NCBI RefSeq assembly: GCF_035046485.1
Contig: NC_085137.1
Coordinates: 456,129,004-456,193,003, forward strand
Direction of reading: 5' to 3'
DNA from: Aedes albopictus
Taxonomy: Eukaryota > Arthropoda > Insecta > Diptera > Culicidae
DNA length: 64,000 bases
Both the position numbers and the translations under genes were made by a program. The notes beneath the pieces were generated by a model. It worked only from the letters and a program-made list of their open reading frames with translations, was not told where the DNA came from and ran no database searches. Shown piece by piece: positions 42,936 to 54,053 of the stretch; the first letter of the stretch is position 1, and each line of letters begins with the position of its first letter.

Positions 42936-43714
42936 ATAATGAGCTTCGAAAAACTTTTGACATAACTAAAAATTCTTAACGTGGAAGAAAATTATAACGA
43001 TTAGATTATTTTTCTAAAAAACACCAAATTTTCATAAATTTCAACATCGTTTAAAAATTCAAGATGCTAATTATAGTTCATTTAAATTCCCTCTGATTCT
43101 CTTTAATACAGATATGTTTTGATAGAAAGTAACAACATACGCGGCAATTCATTGAAAAAGTAATGGGATGCATATTAAAAATAGACCAATTTTCTAAAAA
43201 ATCATAAAATGAATGAAATCGCTATTACTTTTGCACTCGTTAATAACTTCAAGTTGTGTCAAACGTTTTTCAGAGATCATTATATGATTCATAAATGGAC
43301 AAAATTTCATTGCATTCGGTTCATTGAATCCGGAGATATAACAGCTCAAAGTTGGCTATCGGATAATTCTACCTTTTTCTAAAATGCTCATAACTTCGTG
43401 CAGAATAGCCCGATCTTTTCCAAATTTTGTCCAATGATACACAACTAGTTGATTAACTTACAGTGAAAATTTGAGAATATTTGATGCACTTATCGAAAAG
43501 TTACAACTAATTGGACATTTTTTGAAAAGTGTAAATTTTGCCTGTCCCGATCATTTTGTCTATCCCCTGTACCTCCTATTCAAATCGAGCTCCATAATAT
43601 ACGCTTTTGGTCGAAATACGAAGTGACCGAACGTGCGAAAATTGATTTTTAACCTACTTAGAAATGTCGCAACTCAATTTGGATTAGTGCATATTGTTGC
43701 TCTTAATTAGCTTA

Positions 43715-45408
43715 GGGTAAATGATGACGGTTGGACCAGTCTAAAAATTGATCATGGTTGGACCAATTGGGAAAAAGCCAATTTTGTTAATGATTTACTG
43801 AAAATGTGAACGAGTACCTTCCTACCGTTAAAACATATCCTCTTTTTCATTGATATAACATAGATTTTCTTTAATATTTTTTTGAAATCTTTTAAGTATT
43901 TCAGAATTTCACCGAAGACCATTCTAAGCACAATTCGAGCACCAAAGTTACGCAATTAGTAACATTCACAGAAGTCATATTCTTCTCAAAATGAATCAAC
44001 TTCTTGTATTCTTCTATTGCGAAAATTTGTTAACTTCACGTTGGGTAATTAATAATTCATCATTTTCTTTTGAAAATATGAGTAATTAGTAAAATTGGAT
44101 CAACTGAATATTATCATGGTTGGTCCTGCCTATGATTTTGGTTGGACCAAGCCGTAGCCATGTTGGTTGCTAGGACCAGTTTAGTTTGTTTACAGTTTTC
44201 TCCGCGCGTTGACAGTAGGCACCTAAACAGTTTCTCCTAAACAGATCTCAATTATTTATTCCGAAAACAATTGAAAGTCGTCGTAGAACCAGGTTGGTAA
44301 ATACATAATTGTAATTGATGGTTGAAACATGTAAGTCTTGCCTTTGAAGGAATTTGCTACGTGACGAGATGCTGACATCGATTTGGGAGACGCCGGGTAT
44401 TGTGCGCTTCTAGTCGCAGATCAAGTCTAAGGAACAAGCGTTTTCGTCCTACGGAATCTTTGATATAATGAAGACTTTCAAAATGCGCAGCTGTGGATTG
44501 GTTTAACTTGGCTGGTTCGTCTCTAAGCTGTGGATTGGGCACCAAGCGTAATAGGCCAGCTTTCCCACTTGATCCTGTATAGTCGATTCTAGAAGAGGCC
44601 GTTCACTTTAAATTTAACTTAGGTCACGCAGCCACACGCCGGTAACTGCTTTACGTGCTGTTACTTGAGATCGATAGCTTTAATAAATGTATTGATATTA
44701 CTAGCTTTTGTCCTTCCTGGTTTTTCCTCCATAATACGAAATTTAACCCTCTCCCATGGTATATCAACTCTCCTTAGTTAGAACTGCACATATTCCAAAG
44801 CTATCACTAGTTGAACACCTCGGCAAGCTCCTTGAGTTCTGATCAATTACACACTGCCGTGGGCAGCATAGGTGTGCCACATTAATAGGGATTCCCATGA
44901 AACACATGGCAGCGCAGGACTAGTGAATAAAAGTTGCTGGACTTCCATAAGGATCTTCTAAGCAGACCAAAACCAAACATAAAGCAACACTTAAGTCAAT
45001 TGATGTCTCATTTATCTAACATATGAGATAAAGCTTTTATGACTTGGATGTACCGGCTTCTAGCTGCTATTCATGTCCTTTTAATGAAAAAATCAAGTTT
45101 TTTAAACAACATCTCGACTTAGTTGTGTTTTTTGATGATTGGTCCAACCATGATCAATTCCTTGGTCCAACCATTATCAGCATTGGTCCAACCAAAATCA
45201 GAATTATTTGACCAATAAAAGCGATATTTTAATAATTTATTATATTTTTTCATGTTTTTTTTCGTACGTTTCAAAAAGTAGAAGAGTAGAGCTTTCCATT
45301 GATACCAAATTTTGTATACTTTGATATTATAATCACGGAAATATTTGGAAACAAATATTGGCTATGTTCCCAAATGCGTCAAACTGGTCCAACCATCATC
45401 ATTTACCC
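43715..45408. mobile_element. TA-flanked TIR element, 1694 bp
   Basis: Starts GGGTAAATGATGACGGTTGG and ends with its inverse, with TA outside both (43713-43714, 45409-45410). GGTTGGACCA motifs recur near both ends (for example about 43755, 44130 and, inverted, 45140-45190) as sub-terminal repeats. Near 44505 GGCTGGTTCGTCTC matches a SINE-type 3' end also seen at about 59310. No transposase. Confidence 0.72.
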
Positions 45409-46322
45409 TAATCATGCGCAACAGAAAAAATAGATTCAAATTTACTTCGCAGCTGCAACTTCGCATGTGCTTCTAGCGACGACTACGATTTGGTGGTGCG
45501 ACGATAATAGTAACTACAATGTGCACAGCTAATAGAAATACTTACACGCAGAAAAATAAATTGTAAACACAATTAAATTCTAGTTCAAATCAACCGATTT
45601 TTCAGTTTACTATAGCGACAAACTGATTTCTAGTTTAAACTGAACTGTTCCATTTGTTTGATAATACAAATATTTTCATTTGTCGAAATTTTTGACAGTT
45701 TGTTAAAACAAACAGAGATATGGTTTTTTAAACATGAAATTATTGATTGATTCAAACGACTGCACTTTTGCCACTAACAAACCCGGAATGTGATTGTTTT
45801 GGTGACGGCAGCAACTGTGGCAGCTCGGAAATCTATTTTTAGATCGTCGGTAAGCGGATGGCGAGGAGAACGACTAGAAAAAGACAAAAAAGGCGAAACC
45901 GATCAACTTTTTGTGGATGCTGTCGTGAGTACCTGCGCGTTATCCATCACGGCCAAAGCTGCACTTGGAAGTTGGCGTGATGGATTTGCTGCACCTTCTT
46001 CAAAGTCCAAATAAAGTCGTAGCACTCGGTCTCAAACTGGGTACCACTTCTAGTACTACATTTGGTCCCCGGTACCCAAGTTTGACGTTTGGCTGATTAC
46101 CTTATTTTTAACTTACTTTGTGACATAGTAGCTCACGATGATGTAGTAGTTCATGACAACAAACAAAATTCAATGTGTCAAACTAAATAGATCATTTCGG
46201 AGAAAAGTGAAAAAGACCGGCATGCAGACAGCACCGGCTTCGAAAGCTACTACCGTAAAATTCTCAAAAATTGTCTGAAAATCTTCAGCTTGATCCTCAT
46301 AAAAGCAAAATACGCGATTTAA

Positions 46323-46624
46323 TGTCGTTTTCGTTTTTGTGGCGGTGCTACACCGCTTCGTGCTACACTTTTCACTGCAAAACCGAACATTTTCGGTGCA
46401 GTTGCATTGGTGTGTGTGAATAAAAACCAAAATATTTACAACTTTGCGAACGCTGATTGGTGGACACGGTGTACACTCGCTACACTCTCGAATTTTTGAG
46501 TGCTGCACTATCTTGAGCGGTGCAGAAAAAGTGCTACACCGGTGCAGCACGAAAATGAAAAACGAACACTTTCGGTGCAAAAGTGCTGCACCGGTGTAGC
46601 TCCACCGCAAAAACGAAAACGACA
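46323..46624. mobile_element. PIF/Harbinger-type foldback MITE, 302 bp
   Basis: TIRs TGTCGTTTTCGTTTTTG and inverse. The 3-bp direct repeat TAA lies on both sides (46320-46322, 46625-46627), the TWA target preferred by this group. Internal GGTGCAG and CTACACCG motifs recur and fold back. Confidence 0.78.
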
Positions 46625-47068
46625 TAAGTTGCTATCTTAATCGACTCGATCAAATTCTTTCCATCTTGTACGGCTTTTCGATCCCTCTAAACCATCGTTT
46701 CCCAAAATTGGATCTCACAACCCCCAGTCTGTTGTTACCCTGCTTTTCGTTGAACAGTCGAAGCGTGCCTGCAAGCCATTGGGGGTCGCAAATCTAATGT
46801 GTTCCCCACACGAGCATCAATACTTCATCCATATCGATATTTTTTTGTCGAAATTTTCATCAAACTCATGGTTTTCCCAATATGTTTTTGGAAAATCTTT
46901 CAATTAAGCTGAAGGTTTGATGAAAATTTTGACAAAACGAACCAATATTGATGAAGTTTAATGCTCGTGTTGGGCCCGCTTAAGTGGACGGGGTATGTGG
47001 GTGGCTGGTTTCACTCATCCAGAAGCGAATGTAGGAGGAAATGGAAGAACGCTTATTGATGAGTGATG

Positions 47069-47148
47069 AACTGCCCCCACTCGCGTAACAGTCCCATATG
47101 AATAGGAAACCCAGCAAAGATGGAACTGTTATGTGAGTGGGGGCAGTT
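47069..47148. repeat. 80-nt hairpin element, second copy
   Basis: Arms beginning AACTGCCCCCACTC pair with GAGTGGGGGCAGTT. The loop core ATAGGAAA..CAGCAAAGATGG is shared with 16666-16753, although the arm sequences have diverged while keeping complementarity. Confidence 0.65.
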
Positions 47149-48469
47149 AATGCTTCGGGTAAAAAACGTTCTTGGGGATGATTGGAGAATGTCAGTAGCG
47201 AGATTCCAAGTGAAAAGCATCTAGCGAACAAACGTTTTTGTGGTTAACATACCACGTTGAAGAAATAGGAAATTTTTTGTATATTTAGCGGTTATCACAA
47301 TCCGATTATACAGCGAACGGTTTTATCCACTCTGGCCATCGCAATTTGGGGCGCACTACAAACCCCGCCCGGGCCACCACTTGAGAGATTCCGGAATCAA
47401 AAAGAGGTCTAATACCCCAACGGGTGCTTTGGTCGGTCGGGCTAAAGCTGGTCGGCTTCCGGCGAAGGCAGGGAATAACTTCAGTATAAAGGACCTGGTC
47501 GGCAATGGAATCTTGTATTCACTGATTGCCCCGCGTAGGGTGAATTTGTGTGGCGTAGGGTTGCATTGCCAACATTCCCACATCATAACTTTTGATTTCT
47601 AAAATTAAATAAATGAAAAATTAATTGAAAAAAAAATGACCAATCAATACGCTACCTACCAGAATCAGAAATTTTCATGTTTATATTTGCATAAACAAGA
47701 AGGTTGTTACTCATAGCAACATTAGCGGAGTACTAGATTTTCAGTTTGCAGTAGAGTACAAGGTAACATTATATGAAGGTATCATATTTTTTTGTCTAGT
47801 ACTTCACGGACCCCGAAATTTCGCACTAATGCATGGGAGTCGAACGACTTAATTGGGACTTTGCCTTCTTCGCTGTGGCGATGTTGGGGTAAGCATTTTA
47901 TAGATGTGTGAGTGCTTTCGGACCATGTTTATGGTTTTTATTTTGTTGAAACAAATGAAATTTTTGACATTATATGAAATGATGGTAATCGGTTGTTTTT
48001 ATCAATAAACTCTGAATGAAAACAATTAAATATAACTTTGGAATAAGTAAATTCTCAGTTTGAAAATCAACCATGCGTTTTATTGTTTTAAACAAGCGCC
48101 ATTTTTCTGCGTGTAGAGTGCCTTTAACTTAGAGTGGCGTCAATGTCAAAATTGGAACAGAGATCATGTGTCAAATTGCTTTCAAATCCATACAAACGCG
48201 CGTTCCAAACGAGCAGGAGACCTGTCAAAATCGGAACATGACGCCACTCTCCCTTCCAGTCACTCTAGAAATACTAATTATTCTAATGCACAGCTTTTAG
48301 CGAACCATTCCATTACAATACACTTTATTGTAGCTGATACACTGTATGGTACAGGAATAGTTTTGCGCATATATTAATTAAGCTGAATAGTGAAAATCTG
48401 TTCGCTCTATCATTCAAACTATCAACCATGAATTATATTATGAACATAATTTGCTGTACCATCAATTAA

Positions 48470-48660
48470 GGGGCCGTACACAAATTACGTCACGCTTTTA
48501 GTGGGGAGGGGGGGGGTGGTCTTGCAGAGCGTGACAACTCATACAAAAAAAATATTGAGGTCCCATACATAAAGTGTGACATAGGGGGGAGGGGGGGGGG
48601 TGGGTTTTGAAAAAGGTCGTTTTTTGTGTGACATAATTTGTGTATCACCCCTAATCCTCG
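48470..48660. mobile_element. G-rich foldback repeat
   Basis: GGGGCCGTACACAAATTACG is mirrored loosely by CATAATTTGTGTATCACCCC. Two G-runs of 8-9 bases lie inside. Related ends occur at about 51664 and, more distantly, 32927-33083. Confidence 0.5.
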
Positions 48661-48687
48661 TAATAATCAATAATTACAAAATTAGTA

Positions 48688-48928
48688 TATACCGCATTTA
48701 GTTCACCACTGGACTGCGAACTGCGACTTCTATAGTGCGAAAACGTAAATAAAAGTGCGCGATTGCATCAAATCAGGTTGATGTCTTCGGCGCACTAATT
48801 CTTCAATCTATGGTGAACAAGTGCTCTGAAGACACCGAGTTGATTTGATGCAATCGCGCACTTTTATTAGCGTTTTCGCACTCGTGAAAACTAGTGCGAT
48901 AGTCCAGTGGTGAACTAAATGCGCTATA
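48688..48928. mobile_element. 241-bp foldback MITE, copy 2 (inverted)
   Basis: It matches the reverse complement of 35060-35300 at high identity, with the same length. Confidence 0.75.
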
Positions 48929-48959
48929 ATATGAAGAAAGAAAAATGATACACAGTACA

Positions 48960-49550
48960 GTTGATGACTGATTTCCGTTTTATTCGGGTCTGGACGACTG
49001 TCATTCATCTTTTGCCCAAGTCGCTGATTTTCAAAACCCACACGCAACGATCGCGCGAAGCGAAACGTCAACCTTCGGCAAAAGAGTCGACATTCGTTTG
49101 ACGCGAACCGCGAAAGTCGACTCTCGACTGTCGCTTTGCGTGCAAACTGCGTGATGGCCGAATAAGTGGAGAAGATTTACCAACACGGAACGGGTCGCAC
49201 TAGTTAATTTCACTCCTACGGCGGATTCGAAACGTTTCAGTTACGTTCAGTTCCATCGGGAAACGGTGCCCGGTCGGTTCTCGGTAAAAGTGCCCAGTGG
49301 GGGAAGTGTTTTCCGTCCGGGAATCACGATTTTTCGGGTGCTGTTTTGATCGGTGGTTTTCCCGACGATTTGATACGCGGTATCGATCGATATCCCTTCG
49401 CAAGGAAGAACCGCTGCTGCTGCTGCGGCGGCAGGGGGATAGAAATTTCTTCCCGGAAAGTATCACGTAAAAGAAGAGGTCAAGAAGTGTTTTGGGATAG
49501 TGTGTGAAGTTTGTGAAAAAGTGGAAGTGCACCGGTAGGGGGGAAGCAAA
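48960..49550 (+). promoter_or_regulatory. Probable promoter and 5' UTR of the SRRM2-like gene
   Basis: This stretch is richer in CG dinucleotides (several TCGCGCGAAGCG-type runs) than any other non-coding part nearby. It contains no repeat that I recognise. A CTGCTGCTGCTGCGGCGG microsatellite lies at about 49412-49430. No single core-promoter motif stands out, so the start site is not called. Confidence 0.45.
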
Positions 49551-49792
49551 ATGTATAACGGAATCGGATTGCAAACGCCCCGGGGATCCGGCACGAACGG
49601 GCACGTCCAGCGGAACGTGGCCTTCGTGCGGCCGGGCAAGAAGGATAATGTAAACTACCGGACGGAGGACGATCTGGCCAAGCTGGACGCCCAGTCGAAC
49701 CGGCAGCCCAATCAGGGCATTTTGGACCACGAGCGGAAGCGCAAGATCGAGGTGAAATGTGCCGAACTGGAGGAAGTGCTCGAGAGTCAAGG
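49551..49792 (+). CDS. First coding exon of an SRRM2/Cwc21-family spliceosomal protein (partial)
   Basis: ATG at 49551 opens MYNGIGLQTPRGSGTNGHVQ, the near-invariant N-terminus of the SRRM2 (SRm300) and yeast Cwc21 family. It continues through a basic linker to LDHERKRKIEVKCAELEEVL (about residues 58-77), the start of the cwf21 helix. The exon ends two bases into the next codon before GTAAGT at 49793. In this family the segment lies in the catalytic spliceosome, contacting Prp8 and Snu114 near the 5' exon; the long Ser/Arg-rich remainder typical of SRRM2 must lie downstream. Codons are GC3-rich (CGG, CTG, AAG), unlike the surroundings. Upstream, 48960-49550 is comparatively GC-rich and presumably holds the promoter and 5' UTR. 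Identification is strong; the rest of the gene is outside the window. Confidence 0.93.
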
Positions 49793-49974
49793 GTAAGTGT
49801 TGGTATTATTACATCTGTAGGAGTACTATTTTTTCTAGCCATTGATGTCGTCATCGAACGTACCTAATATGTTTTACATGGATGGAGGGCTTATAATCAT
49901 GCAAAATCAGGAATTTAAAACTTGCAGCAGTTTCCAGGAACTAAATAAGGGTGCGGCCAAAAGTAGGTGTCGGT

Positions 49975-50460
49975 TTATGGTCGGCTGAATTGAGAAACGG
50001 CTGGTGTTGCAAATTTTGCCTCAGAAAGTGTTTGTAAATTGATCTCCAGATAATTCATGATTGTTATGAAAGTTAGTTCTATTCCCATCGGGGCGCCGGA
50101 ACTCGTTCTTATTTTCGCGTGCTTCGCCTGAAGATTTTGTTGATATTGCTGCTGGATGTCCGGGATACGCAAATAGAAGTACGTAATTTCGTTTCAAGAG
50201 TACTGGTGTTCGTATAGTTTGCTGAGTTTGTTTCTGTACATCGTTGTGGTGTCTAAACGTTGACCAAACGTATCCTTTGGACTCAACTTTTTCACTAACA
50301 ACACCAAAGTTCCGGCGACACCTTGGCCTGAGAGGACGTAGAGGTCTATACATACCTTTCTTAGATGTCCAACTAATATTCCTGTACCATCCCTCAACTG
50401 TCGCAAGGACGTGGCCAGGACAACTTTCGACCGTTGGAAGATTGCACCAATCTTTTCTCA
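49975..50460 (-). pseudogene. Decayed coding-like fragment, antisense in the intron
   Basis: One minus-strand frame stays open from about 50460 to 49975 except for a single TGA near 50190. It encodes about 160 residues in two parts with ordinary amino-acid composition, unlike the satellite frames. The first part contains GTGILVGHLRK and the second RIPDIQQQYQQNLQ. I do not recognise the family. It could be a retroposed gene fragment or part of an old mobile element. Confidence 0.3.
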
Positions 50461-50529
50461 GAGTAAGCGATTAGCCGCAAACCTCTATGATTTGGTAACG
50501 GATGGATGGAAGGCAATGCCCCTAACAGC

Positions 50530-51660
50530 GGACTGGGAGCTTCTTTTGGGATTCCGCCAGGACTTCCTTCCGGGATTCTCTTAGAAAAACTTTTAAGGAA
50601 TTTGCTGGTAATCTTCCTGGGACTTCCTGGGACATTCTTGAAAGAATTTGGTCCGAAGAAATTATTCCTAACATTCCTCAGGGAGCTATTTATGAGACCC
50701 AGGAGTGTCTTATGCTATTCCCAACGAAGCTTCATTTGGGATTCCTCCAGAAATGCATTCAGTTATTTCTTTAGAGATGCTCTACGAAATTTGTTCAAAA
50801 TTGTCTGAAATTCCAGGATTTCATCAAGGAGTCGTCCAGTAATTTGTTTCGGGATTCCTTTAAAAATTCGTTTCGATATTTCTCCAGGAATTCGTTTCGA
50901 GATTCCGTCAGAAATTTTTTGTAAGATTATTACATGAATTCCTTTTTAGATATCTCCTGCAAACCTTTCCGGGATTTCTTCAGGAGTTCCTGGATTCCTT
51001 AAAGAGCTCCGGGATATCCTCAGAAATGTTCTCTCGTGAAGGAACTCTTGAAGGAGTACTAGAAGAAACTGCTGAAGGAATCCCAGAAAAAACTCCTCAA
51101 AGAATCTCAGAAGTAGGAATCCTTAAAGAAGAATTTCCAGATGACACTCCTGGGTAATTCGAGAAAAAAAAATGCAGGAGGAATACCAAAAGGAACTCCA
51201 GGAGGAGTTATAGAAAGAGCTCCTGGAGATATCTAAGAAGGGGGAATTCTCAAATGGAAGAGTCATGGAAGAAATTCCTTGAGGAATCCCTCACTAAACT
51301 CCTAATGGAATGGCAGAAGAAATTTCTAGAGGAACCTTAGAAGGAACTCTTTGACAGATTTCGGAAGGAAGGGGCCTCAGATATAATGCCTTGGGGAATT
51401 CCCAGTACTCCTGAAGGAATCCCAAAAGGCATTGCCAAAGAAATTGTAGAAGGAATTTCTGAATGAGTTCCTGGAGTAATTTCAGATAAACTCTTGTGGG
51501 AATGTTAGAAGCAATCCCTTCAGGAATTTAACAAAATTCCTGTAACTCCTGGAAGAATCTCAGAGAGAAGTCTAAGAAAGAGTCTAAGAAGGAGCTTTCT
51601 GAGGATACCTAGAAGGAACTCCTGGATGAATCCCGTAAGAAGTTTTAGAGGAATCCCATT
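50530..51660. repeat. Degenerate satellite
   Basis: Decayed GGGATTCCTTCAGGAATTC-type units to about 51030, then reverse-orientation units (GAAGGAATCCCAGAAGGAAC) to 51660. Confidence 0.6.
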
Positions 51661-51960
51661 GGGAGCGTCCATAAATTACCCCCCCCCCCCTATGTCACAC
51701 TTTATGCATGAGACATCTGAATTTTTTGTATGGGTTGTCACACTTTACTGAACGGTTTTCTTCCGAAATATTAGCGAAATAATTATTAAGTGCCTTACCC
51801 ATGTCCTTGGTGAAGTTCTGTTCACGTATAACCTCCAGTACCTTGTTACCTTGTTGATTCGCAATATGAATCTTGGCATTACGATCCGCTTCGCCGAACA
51901 TCGATTTCTCTGCTTCAACCATCGCAGGGTTGCTAAGGTATTTTTTCCTTCGAAGCCTTG
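51661..51960 (-). other. Non-satellite island with a coding-like minus frame
   Basis: A C-run at about 51681-51693 and TGTCACACTTT motifs mark a repeat end like that at 48470. From about 51950 to 51760 the minus strand encodes a stretch without satellite periodicity (containing EAEKSMFGEADRNAK and KALNNYFANI). It fuses at its upstream side into satellite frame. Unrecognised; low confidence that it was ever a gene. Confidence 0.25.
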
Positions 51961-52960
51961 GCGATTTAAAATCCAAAAAACTTTTTCCAAGACTCCTCAG
52001 GAGTTTCTTTTTCTGGGATTCTTCGGGGGAATTGATTAGGATTCTTTCAGAAGTTCCCACTGGGATTCTTCAAGGAATTTCTTCTGAAATTCCTAAACAG
52101 GTTCTATCTGGGACTCCAGAAAGTCCTCTCGGGATTCCTCCACTTGTTCCTTAAAGCTTTCTTCCAGAATCCCTTCTATAATTCCTTCATCAGTTCCTCC
52201 TAAGATTCCGTCAAGTGTTCCCTCACGGGTTCCTTCCATTGATCTTTCTAGAATTCCTCAAGGTTTTTCTTCTAAGATTACACCAAGAGTTCGTGCTGGA
52301 ATCCTTCCAGAAATGTCATCAGCTATGTCTTCCAAGATTCCCTCAAAAGTTATTTTCTTCTGAGATTTAAACAGGATTTTCCTCCGCAATTTTGAGATTA
52401 ATTTATGAAATCCTCCCTGGAATCCTTCAAAAACTTCCGATATTCTTCCTAAAACTTTTTCCTGGATTTATCCAGGAACTCCGTTCGGGATTCCTCCAGA
52501 AACATCTTGCAGGATTCCTCTGGCAACTACTTCCGAAAATCCAGCAAAAACTTTCCCGAATGAAGTCCAAAAACAACTGGCTGTCACAGGAACATTTTTC
52601 TGTTCACAATTTTATGAGAGTCTGTTAGACTTTACTCCGGGATCCCAACAGGGACGACTCCAGGAAACTGTTTCTGGGATTCCGGGAATTCCTTCAAGAA
52701 CTTCTTTCGGGACTCTTCTCGGAACTTCTTTCGAAATACTTTCAAAAAACTGCTTTTATTTTATTAGCAACTCCATGCAGAGATCAGGACTCTTCTCTGG
52801 ATTCCTCCAACAGCACCGTCTCGAATTCCTCCAGCAGTCCAAAAGAAACTATTAGGAAAAACTTGACATCAATATCTAGAGGATTCCCGAAACAACTTCA
52901 AAAATCTTAAAAGGGAACTTCTGAATGAACCCTTTTGGGAGCACCACCTTTGCACGGAAA
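51961..52960. repeat. Degenerate satellite
   Basis: TTCCGGGATTCCTCCAGAAA-type units. Confidence 0.55.
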
Positions 52961-53163
52961 AAACACCTATTGACAGCAGTTTCCATCTTAGCAGCTTCAA
53001 TGCTGAAAATTGATTTATTTATTTACTAATTATAACATAATTACAATATTTCAAACTTACATTTAAGTGCACACATCCGCATTTCACAAAGGTATTCTAC
53101 TTGCAACTGTTCGCTAAAACTGCTGGCTTCTCGACAATATTCGTATTTGTGCAGTGTTGCCAG

Positions 53164-53371
53164 CAGGGAGGCCAGATGATTTTTTTGAAAAATCTGTATC
53201 GCTATTTCCAAAAATCTGTATCCCATACAAAATGTGGGTAAAAATCTGTATCCCATACAAAAATAAAATAGCTCCTCTAGCTTAAAAATCTGTATTTCGT
53301 ATAAAACGAAATCTGTACAGGTGCTCAAAAATTTGTATAATACAGATAAATCTGTATATATGGCATCCCTG
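53164..53371. mobile_element. hAT-type MITE, 208 bp
   Basis: Starts CAGGGAGGCCAGAT and ends ATATGGCATCCCTG. Flanking 8-mers GTTGCCAG (53156-53163) and GTTGACAG (53372-53379) agree at 7 of 8 positions. The interior is built of repeated AAATCTGTATCCCATACAAA units. Confidence 0.75.
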
Positions 53372-53389
53372 GTTGACAGTTTCACTAGA

Positions 53390-54053
53390 AAACAGTCCCA
53401 ACAAACCCCAAGAGAAATTACAGATGAAGCTTCCTGAGGAATCTCAGAAGGAATTCCTGGAGTAATCTCGGAACACATTCCTGGGGCATTCACATTTTCT
53501 GGGGGAATCCTGGAAATAGTAAAATCTCACAACCGCAGAAGGGATTCCTGGAGGGATGCTACCGTGTGTTGAGAAGTGTGCTAATCTATGGCTTGCTGGT
53601 GGAATTCCCAGGAGCTTCTTTTGGGATTCCCACAGGACTGAATTTCCAAAAAAATTCTTTCAGGATACCTTATTATGGGATTATCGAGCTTTTGTAGGAT
53701 TACTTCAGGAATTCCTTTCTCGGTTTCTCCACCGTTTTTTCCAGGATTTTTCCAGGGAGCTCCTTATGAGATTCTTCTAAAGGTTTATTTAGGATTCCTT
53801 TAGACGTTTTCTCTGGGATCCTTCCAAGCGTTTCTCCTGAGATTCTCGAAGAGGTTGCCTTTTAAAAATTCCATCCGAGATTATTTCTAAAATTTCTTCC
53901 TGGATTTCTTCGTTTTTTTTTAGATTTTTACTGGAGGTCCGGGCTTCTTCCATGAATTTCCGAATTATACAAGAATTTATTCCGAGAGTGCTTAAAAGAT
54001 TTCTTTGTGGATGTTCTCCAGGATTTCTCACTGGGATTAATCAGCGATATATT
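53390..54053. repeat. Degenerate satellite
   Basis: Decayed units in both orientations. Confidence 0.5.

Larger units (their letters stand above)
40069..43569. mobile_element. TA-flanked TIR element with arms of about 290 bases, split by an LTR element
   Basis: Starts CAGGGGATAGACAAAATGAT and ends with its inverse. TA lies outside each end (40067-40068, 43570-43571). The arms (40069-40350 and 43260-43569) mirror each other at roughly 85 percent, including TGAGCTGTTATATCTCCGGA. Without the LTR element it is about 920 bp with no transposase: a non-autonomous Tc1/mariner-like element. Confidence 0.82.
45545..48113. mobile_element. TA-flanked element with short TIRs, 2569 bp, containing other repeats
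   Basis: CACGCAGAAAAAT on the left, ATTTTTCTGCGTG on the right, TA outside each (45543-45544, 48114-48115). The TIR is only 13 bases, so the pairing of these two ends is less certain. It contains the Harbinger-like MITE at 46323 and the hairpin element at 47069. Open frames inside (45790-46014, 46980-47231) match nothing known. Confidence 0.5.

Noticed and set aside
45790..46014. 74-codon plus-strand open frame as an exon or gene
   Set aside because: No known domain, no supporting splice pattern, and it lies inside a TIR element.
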